Assembly (NCBI GenBank): GCA_001003855.1
Contig: LCPX01000037.1
Span: 1 to 10,478, forward strand
Length of the DNA stretch: 10,478 nucleotides
Source: Candidatus Moranbacteria bacterium GW2011_GWE1_49_15
GTDB lineage: Bacteria; Patescibacteriota; Minisyncoccia; Moranbacterales; GWC2-37-73
Reading direction: 5' to 3'
Shown here: piece after piece, positions 6,328 through 10,478 of the stretch
Layout of the letters: each line of letters starts with the position of its first letter
Position numbering within the stretch: the first letter of the stretch is position 1
Notes under the pieces: model-generated
Databases searched by the model: none
Told to the model about the DNA's origin: nothing
What the model saw: the letters and a program-made list of their open reading frames with translations, nothing else
Made by a program: the position numbers and the translations under genes

Positions 6328-8165
6328 ATGGAAAAACTGTTAAAAAACATAGCGTTGGCCGTTTTGGTGTTCCTGTTCATCTCAGCGATGGTCATATTGT
6401 ATGGCGCCCCGGCGCAACAACCCGAGGAAATATCCCTGAGCGAATTGGCGGCCCAAATAAACGAAGGTTCCGTAAAGACAGTTTCCGTCAACGACAACGA
6501 TTTGCAAATAGAACTCAATGACGGAACCAAAGAAAAATCCGTCAAAGAACCGCAAAGCTCCTTGACTGAAACATTGAGCAATTACGGCGTAGATAAGGAA
6601 AAATTTAAAGGGGTCAACATCGACATACGCCAGCCGTCCGGTTTCGTGCTATTTTTGGAAACCGTTCTTCCTTTCCTTCTACCGTTTCTGCTGATCGGTC
6701 TCTTCCTTTGGTTCATGGTCAGACAAGCGCAGAGAGGAAACTCGCAAGCGATTTCCTTTGGGCTGAGCAGGGCCCGCATGCTTGACCCGAAAGATAAGAA
6801 AAAAAGGATCACCTTTAAGGACGTGGCAGGTGCCAAGGAAGCCAAGGAGGAACTAGGAGAGGTCGTTGAATTTCTCAGGCATCCGAAGAAATTCATGAAT
6901 ATCGGCGCGAAAATTCCCAAGGGAGTCTTGTTGCTGGGAAATCCTGGGACAGGAAAGACTCTGATGGCCAAGGCCGTGGCGGGGGAAGCCGGGGTTCCTT
7001 TCTTCAACATCAGCGGTTCGGAATTCGTGGAGATGTTCGTCGGCGTGGGGGCCAGCAGGGTCCGTGACCTTTTCAAACAAGCCAAGAAAAGCGCCCCGGC
7101 CATAGTTTTCATAGATGAGATTGACGCCGTCGGAAGGCATCGAGGGGCCGGGCTGACGAAAGGGAGCAGACTTTGAACCAAATTCTCGTGGAAATGGACG
7201 GGTTTGAAACCGGAACCAACGTGATCGTCATAGCCGCCACCAACAGACCGGATGTTCTTGATCCCGCTTTGCTCAGGCCGGGCAGATTCGACCGCCGCGT
7301 CGTGATGGATCTTCCTGACATCGACGAGCGTGAAGCTATCCTGAACATCCACATCAAAAACAAACCTCAGGAAAAAGATATTCGCATCCGAACCATAGCC
7401 GAAAGGACTCCCGGTTTTTCCGGAGCTGACCTTGCCAACCTCGTTAACGAGGCCGCAATCGTCGCGGTCAGAAGAGGAAAACATTCCATCTCGATGATCG
7501 ACCTGATCGATTCCATCGAAAAAGTAATCCTTGGACCGGAGCGAAGGAGCCGCGTCATCAACAAAAAAGAAAAAGAGATCGTAGCCTACCATGAAGCCGG
7601 TCACGCTTTGGTCGCGGCCAGTCTTAAGAATGCCGACCCTGTCCACAAAGTTTCCATCATCTCAAGGGGCCAGGCCGGAGGATACACTTTGGCGGTACCT
7701 TCGGAAGACGTGCGTTTGCACTCCAGGGCATATTTCGTCGATGAATTGGCCACTTTCCTGGGAGGTTATGCCAGTGAAAAAAACGCTTTCGGCGAAGTGA
7801 CGACGGGCGCATCGAACGATCTGGAAAGGGCTACCCACATGGCCAGAGCCATGGTCACCAGATACGGCATGAGCGAGCTTGGCCCAAGAACCTTCGGTAA
7901 AAAAGAAGAGCTCATCTTCCTGGGCAAGGAAATCAGCGAAGAAAAGGACTACTCCGAGCACACCGCGCAAGCCATCGACAGCCAGGTTTCGAAATTGGTG
8001 AGCGAAGCCTTTGAGACTGCCAATGGAATCATCACTGAAAAAAAGGAAGTCATGGAAAAACTCGTCAAAGTCCTTCTGGAAAAAGAAACTATCGAAAAAG
8101 ACGAGTTCAATGAGATCGTCGGAAAGGCGGAGAAGAAAGAAGAAGGAAGCGCGATAGAACTTTAG
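6328..8165 (+). CDS. ftsH: ATP-dependent zinc metalloprotease FtsH, frameshifted
   Basis: FtsH is a membrane-bound hexameric AAA+ protease that pulls out and degrades damaged membrane proteins and some soluble regulators. The first part (6328-7155, 276 residues) has TM1 (5-25), an extracytoplasmic domain (about 26-104), TM2 (about 106-131), Walker A GNPGTGKT (204-211), the pore loop MFVGVG (236-241) and Walker B IVFIDEID (259-266). The frame then breaks at 7155. The original frame stops at 7176, but the true sequence resumes one frame over as DEREQTLNQ (from 7155) and continues to 8165. It contains the second region of homology (TNRPDVLDPALLRPGRFDRR, near 7240), the zinc site HEAGH (7590-7604) and the third ligand in GASNDLE (Asp at 7818-7820). 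The conserved GGGH between RGAGL and DEREQ is absent, which fits a 13-nt deletion. Without the break the product would be about 616 residues, a normal length. It is the last gene of the gmk-tilS-ftsH unit. Confidence 0.95.
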
Positions 8166-8198
8166 GACATCTTCTTAAATATTTTCAGCGGATCATGG

Positions 8199-8233
8199 AA
8201 GCCGGTATCGCCCTTTGACGGTATCCGGCTTTT
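8199..8233 (+). terminator. Terminator-like hairpin behind ftsH
   Basis: A 7-bp GC-rich stem (8199-8205 with 8225-8231) continues, past one bulged base (8224), into five more pairs including one G-U (8206-8210 with 8219-8223). The loop is eight bases and the arm ends in TTTT (8230-8233). It could end ftsH transcription. The T run is short, and the hairpin ends only eight bases before the next start codon, so some read-through or a translational role is also possible. Confidence 0.6.
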
Positions 8234-8241
8234 ACAAAAAA

Positions 8242-9192
8242 ATGGAAAAAGATGGTCTCAATTATCTGGACATCTTCAAAAAATCCTTAGCGCTGTCCTG
8301 GGAAAGAAAGCTTCTCTGGATTTTCGGTTTTTTCATCTTCCTTGGCACGGCGTCACAAAGCCTGTCAGTCAACTGGAAAGAATCGGAGAGCCTGAAAGCT
8401 TCGCTTGCCGATTTCATGGACAGGAGCGTTTTTTCCGGTCCGGCCATGCTCACCATGCTTATCGTTGCAATGCTGACCCTCTGGCTACTGAAAGCTGTCG
8501 GGCAAGCCGCCATAATCAGAAGCATCGGAAAACCGAAAGCGACGGATAAGAACGAATTCCGCCAACTCTTCTTTGCGGGGAAAATATACTCCTGGCGCAT
8601 CCTGGGAATCGATCTGCTTTTCAATCTCCTTGTTGTCATCGTCTTCTTGACTCTCTCTCTGCCAGTAATATTTCTAATATTCGCCAAAGCCTACGCGTTG
8701 TCCGCGCTAGTCGGATTGTTTGCCGTCATGATATTCATCCCCGTATCAGTGCTTGCCTATTTTATCAAAAGGTTTTCCTACATATATCTGGTAGTGCCGG
8801 ACATGAACATGAGGGATTCGATGGAGAATGCCTATCTAATATTCAAGAACCATCTGCTGAAATCCCTGCTGTTTTCCATCTTGCTTTTTGCAACAGGCAT
8901 ATTGCTGAGTGTCGGGTTTTTGGCGGCGATTTTTATCATGGGAACACCGCTCCTGTTCGCAGGCCTGGCTATGTCCCTTATTTTTTCAAAAATCGGAACA
9001 TATATTTTGATGGCGGTCGGGCTGTCCATCCTTTCCCTGGCATTCATTCTTTCCCAATCCATGATTGAGGCTTTCAAGCAGATATCCTGGGTCATCTTCT
9101 TTCAAGAAATTGGAAGTCCCCGCGTTAAGAAAGAGACTGTTTTTGAGAAAGCCCCTTTGGCGGACGGCCTTCCCCGCCCCGAAAAAGCCTGA
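8242..9192 (+). CDS. Polytopic integral membrane protein, unknown function
   Basis: This is a 316-residue inner-membrane protein not assignable to a named family with certainty. A short cytoplasmic start with YLDIFKKSLALSWERKLLW leads into hydrophobic segments at about residues 23-36, 66-86, 119-148, 152-178, 206-248 and 252-275. A charged proline-containing tail (290-316) ends it. The layout, with an amphipathic start, clustered helices and a repeated pattern of 'al..s...lk...' before each helix pair, resembles uncharacterised CPR membrane proteins and glycerophosphodiesterase-type membrane domains, but there is no catalytic motif. I chose the ATG at 8242. An in-frame TTG at 8215 would lie inside the ftsH terminator hairpin and adds nine unconvincing residues. 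No Shine-Dalgarno is present. It follows ftsH in the same direction at a distance of 76 nt, so read-through expression is possible. Confidence 0.82.
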   Translation: MEKDGLNYLDIFKKSLALSWERKLLWIFGFFIFLGTASQSLSVNWKESESLKASLADFMDRSVFSGPAMLTMLIVAMLTLWLLKAVGQAAIIRSIGKPKATDKNEFRQLFFAGKIYSWRILGIDLLFNLLVVIVFLTLSLPVIFLIFAKAYALSALVGLFAVMIFIPVSVLAYFIKRFSYIYLVVPDMNMRDSMENAYLIFKNHLLKSLLFSILLFATGILLSVGFLAAIFIMGTPLLFAGLAMSLIFSKIGTYILMAVGLSILSLAFILSQSMIEAFKQISWVIFFQEIGSPRVKKETVFEKAPLADGLPRPEKA

Positions 9193-9203
9193 GAGGAAGA
9201 GTA

Positions 9204-9232
9204 TTTACAAAGTCTCCGCATTACTGTAGGAT
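9204..9232 (+). promoter_or_regulatory. Promoter of the tRNA-Val gene
   Basis: TTTACA (9204-9209, five of six consensus bases) is followed after exactly 17 bp by TAGGAT (9227-9232, four of six). Transcription would start near 9239, a few bases before the mature 5' end at 9244, as is typical for tRNA genes. Confidence 0.55.
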
Positions 9233-9243
9233 AAATTATGTTC

Positions 9244-9320
9244 GGTCGCTTAGCTCAGTTGGTTAGAGTATCACATTGACATTGTGAGGGTCAGTGGTTC
9301 GAGTCCACTAGCGACCACCA
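9244..9320 (+). tRNA. tRNA-Val (anticodon GAC)
   Basis: A complete 77-nt tRNA cloverleaf is visible. The acceptor stem GGTCGCT pairs with AGCGACC (9310-9316), followed by discriminator A and an encoded CCA. The D-arm region TAGCTCAGTTGGTTAGAG is normal. The anticodon stem TCACA/TGTGA holds the loop TTGACAT with anticodon GAC, which reads valine codons GUC and GUU. The T-arm is AGTGG-TTCGAGT-CCACT, with the usual TTCGA. All stems pair perfectly. It has its own promoter and is followed by a hairpin-rich trailer and a bidirectional terminator. Confidence 0.97.
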
Positions 9321-9442
9321 AAAAACGATAGCAGGACGAGAATGGGAAGGGGTCGGAAAACGGAAGTTTTCCGCCGGAGGAAGGTTTTGGAAACCGTGGG
9401 TTTCCAAAGAGCGAAGCGAGTGAGATGTCCACTAGTGACCAC
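9321..9442 (+). repeat. Hairpin-rich tRNA trailer ending in a copy of the tRNA 3' end
   Basis: No protein is convincingly encoded here. Two strong hairpins stand close together. One is an 8-bp stem, CGGAAAAC/GTTTTCCG, with a GGAA tetraloop (9354-9373). The other is a 10-bp stem, TTTGGAAACC/GGTTTCCAAA, with a GTG loop (9386-9408). After a GAGCGAAGCGAG stretch (9409-9420), the bases at 9427-9442 repeat the tRNA 3' end (9303-9318) with 15 of 16 identical; the single difference is T for C at 9436. The copy lacks the partner T-stem strand and the last CA of CCA, so it is a remnant or attachment-like echo and not a second tRNA. The whole stretch is probably transcribed with tRNA-Val up to the terminator. 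Confidence 0.6.
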
Positions 9443-9444
9443 AA

Positions 9445-9473
9445 AAAAAGCCCGCCATCAAGGCGGGCTTTTT
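9445..9473. terminator. Bidirectional intrinsic terminator between tRNA and convergent gene
   Basis: A perfect 12-bp inverted repeat, AAAAAGCCCGCC/GGCGGGCTTTTT (9445-9456 with 9462-9473), has a five-base loop. With A runs on the left and T runs on the right, it serves the rightward tRNA transcript and the leftward gene at 9500-10468, which converge on it. Confidence 0.92.
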
Positions 9474-9499
9474 ATTTTTAACCGCGTTACTATCTTGTA

Positions 9500-10468
9500 C
9501 TACTTCATGCAGATGTCCATGCATCCCTGCTTGTCTTCGGCCGTCCAACATCTGTCGTTGCATTCCTGACTCTTGGCCAGATCGGTTCCGGCCGAACCGG
9601 TACCGCCCGATGACCCACCCGAATTAAATCCTCCCTGCAAAGCGTTCAAAGCCATCCTGGAGACTATGCTTATCATAAGATCCTCCGGCTCCTGCGCGTT
9701 CACGATGGTTTGATTGCCAAGGGAGATCGCGTCATTGATCGAGAAGCCGAACACCGAGCCCGGTACACTTATAGACCCGTCAGAATTTTTCTTAGGCAAA
9801 GTTCCATCGGCCCCGGCCTCTTTTTCAGCCTTTTTCTGTTCCTGCTCCTGGATCTGCCCATAAGTCTGCTTGGTTTTGTCCGCGGTGCAATACGGATTGT
9901 TTCCGCATTCGAAATATGCGTTGAAAGCCCGAAGATCCCCTTCTGCAAAAAGATTGGCTTGCGGGTCCGAGGTGTATTCCGGCAAAGTGGTTTTAGGGGT
10001 GGTCTTTTGGATGGCGGTTTCCCCTTGTTGGCACATATATTTATAATAGGGGGATCCTTGATAATTGGCGTCCTTGCATTTTCCCCCGGTCAACTGGTTG
10101 GACAAAAAATCGTTCACGACATATTTATTGGCGGCGTTGGCTGGCTCCTTGTACAAATAATCCTGCCAGTTGGTGACAAAATACGGCTTGCCACTGTTTC
10201 CACTGCTGAATTCCCCGGTAATGGCCTGATTGACAACTTGAATAAGCACCGACTTTAATGCGGGGAGTAAGAATGAATCGGAAACATTATCAAACCATTC
10301 ATATCCGCTAAATATCTCGCTTACGGTGTTTTCAATCAGATTTAATTGGTCTATTATTTTTCCAGGTATCTCAGCCACAGGAAAAGTGGCTTTGGCCGGA
10401 CGCACAAAAGCGATACCTGAAAAAACGATGCTGATTACGGCTATGGCGACAAGGATTCTTTTTTTCAT
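9500..10468 (-). CDS. Secreted cysteine-rich protein with C-terminal twin CX3C motif
   Basis: This 322-residue protein starts with a clear Sec signal peptide (MKKR, hydrophobic residues 5-22, likely cleavage after PAKA at 27). The mature part has a region with NWQDYLYKEPANAANKY (residues 100-116), a charged Q/E/K-rich stretch (about 204-220), a PGSVFGFSINDAIS segment (236-249), a Gly/Ser linker (279-295) and the end CNDRC-X8-CMDIC. The eight cysteines are at 131, 146, 188, 194, 303, 307, 316 and 320, suggesting disulfide bonds outside the cytoplasm. From memory, secreted CPR proteins with a similar 'F-x-NW-x-x-YL' and 'PGS' layout are found near type IV pilus or type IV secretion-like genes. 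I cannot confirm that here, and no such gene is in the window. The ATG at 10468 has an A-rich leader without a Shine-Dalgarno in the ten bases available. It converges on the tRNA-Val gene. Confidence 0.85.
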   Translation of the reverse strand: MKKRILVAIAVISIVFSGIAFVRPAKATFPVAEIPGKIIDQLNLIENTVSEIFSGYEWFDNVSDSFLLPALKSVLIQVVNQAITGEFSSGNSGKPYFVTNWQDYLYKEPANAANKYVVNDFLSNQLTGGKCKDANYQGSPYYKYMCQQGETAIQKTTPKTTLPEYTSDPQANLFAEGDLRAFNAYFECGNNPYCTADKTKQTYGQIQEQEQKKAEKEAGADGTLPKKNSDGSISVPGSVFGFSINDAISLGNQTIVNAQEPEDLMISIVSRMALNALQGGFNSGGSSGGTGSAGTDLAKSQECNDRCWTAEDKQGCMDICMK

Positions 10469-10478
10469 TTTTTTTATT

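Noticed and set aside
7150..7176. Programmed ribosomal frameshifting in ftsH (and similarly in gyrA)
   Set aside because: No slippery sequence or stimulatory structure is visible at the junctions. Conserved residues are missing from the DNA, so a frameshift would not give a normal protein.
7174..7176. TGA read as glycine, as in Gracilibacteria or SR1
   Set aside because: The TGA appears only after the frame break. TGA also ends the membrane protein at 9190-9192 normally, so the standard code applies.
6582..7646. Long open frame (354 codons) on the minus strand
   Set aside because: It is antisense to ftsH, and the ftsH motifs on the plus strand explain the sequence completely.
9342..9569. 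Open frame of 75 codons after the tRNA
   Set aside because: It runs through hairpins, the terminator and the antisense of the secreted-protein gene, and has no coding features.

Overview
The window looks like chromosomal core-gene sequence from a Patescibacteria/CPR bacterium, probably Parcubacteria. This is an inference from protein style: a gmk-tilS-ftsH cluster, a divergent guanylate kinase, a four-domain S1 protein, and a secreted cysteine-rich protein of a kind I associate with that group. The genetic code is standard, and TAA, TAG and TGA all serve as stops. No mobile element, CRISPR array, defence locus or obvious new multi-gene system is visible.

Layout. Positions 1-3083 (minus strand) hold a likely operon: a UlaG-like metallo-beta-lactamase-fold hydrolase, an 81-aa single-pass membrane protein five bases behind it, then gyrA, whose 3' end runs off the left edge. 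Positions 3084-3373 are a divergent intergenic region with a promoter in each direction and a structured leader for the rightward gene. Positions 3374-4612 (plus) encode a four-S1-domain protein, closed by a perfect 22-bp bidirectional terminator. A second rightward unit has a clear promoter before gmk, an 8-nt overlap into tilS, and ftsH 25 nt later. A terminator-like hairpin then stands just before a polytopic membrane protein (8242-9192). tRNA-Val(GAC) with encoded CCA follows at 9244-9320 with its own promoter. Behind it lie two hairpins and a degenerate copy of the tRNA 3' end. A bidirectional terminator separates the tRNA from a convergent gene (9500-10468, minus) for an exported, eight-cysteine protein.

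Functionally the window is housekeeping: DNA supercoiling (GyrA), translation (S1 protein, tRNA-Val, TilS modification of tRNA-Ile), nucleotide metabolism (Gmk) and membrane protein quality control (FtsH). The two membrane proteins and the secreted protein have no assigned role.

The most striking points are these. Both gyrA and ftsH are frameshifted by what look like short 3n+1 deletions (about 22 and 13 nt) inside highly conserved segments. The guanylate kinase has Glu in place of the P-loop Lys. The tRNA 3' end is echoed behind a hairpin-rich spacer. The S1 gene has a structured leader. The secreted protein ends in a twin CX3C motif. None of the nine protein genes has a recognisable Shine-Dalgarno sequence.
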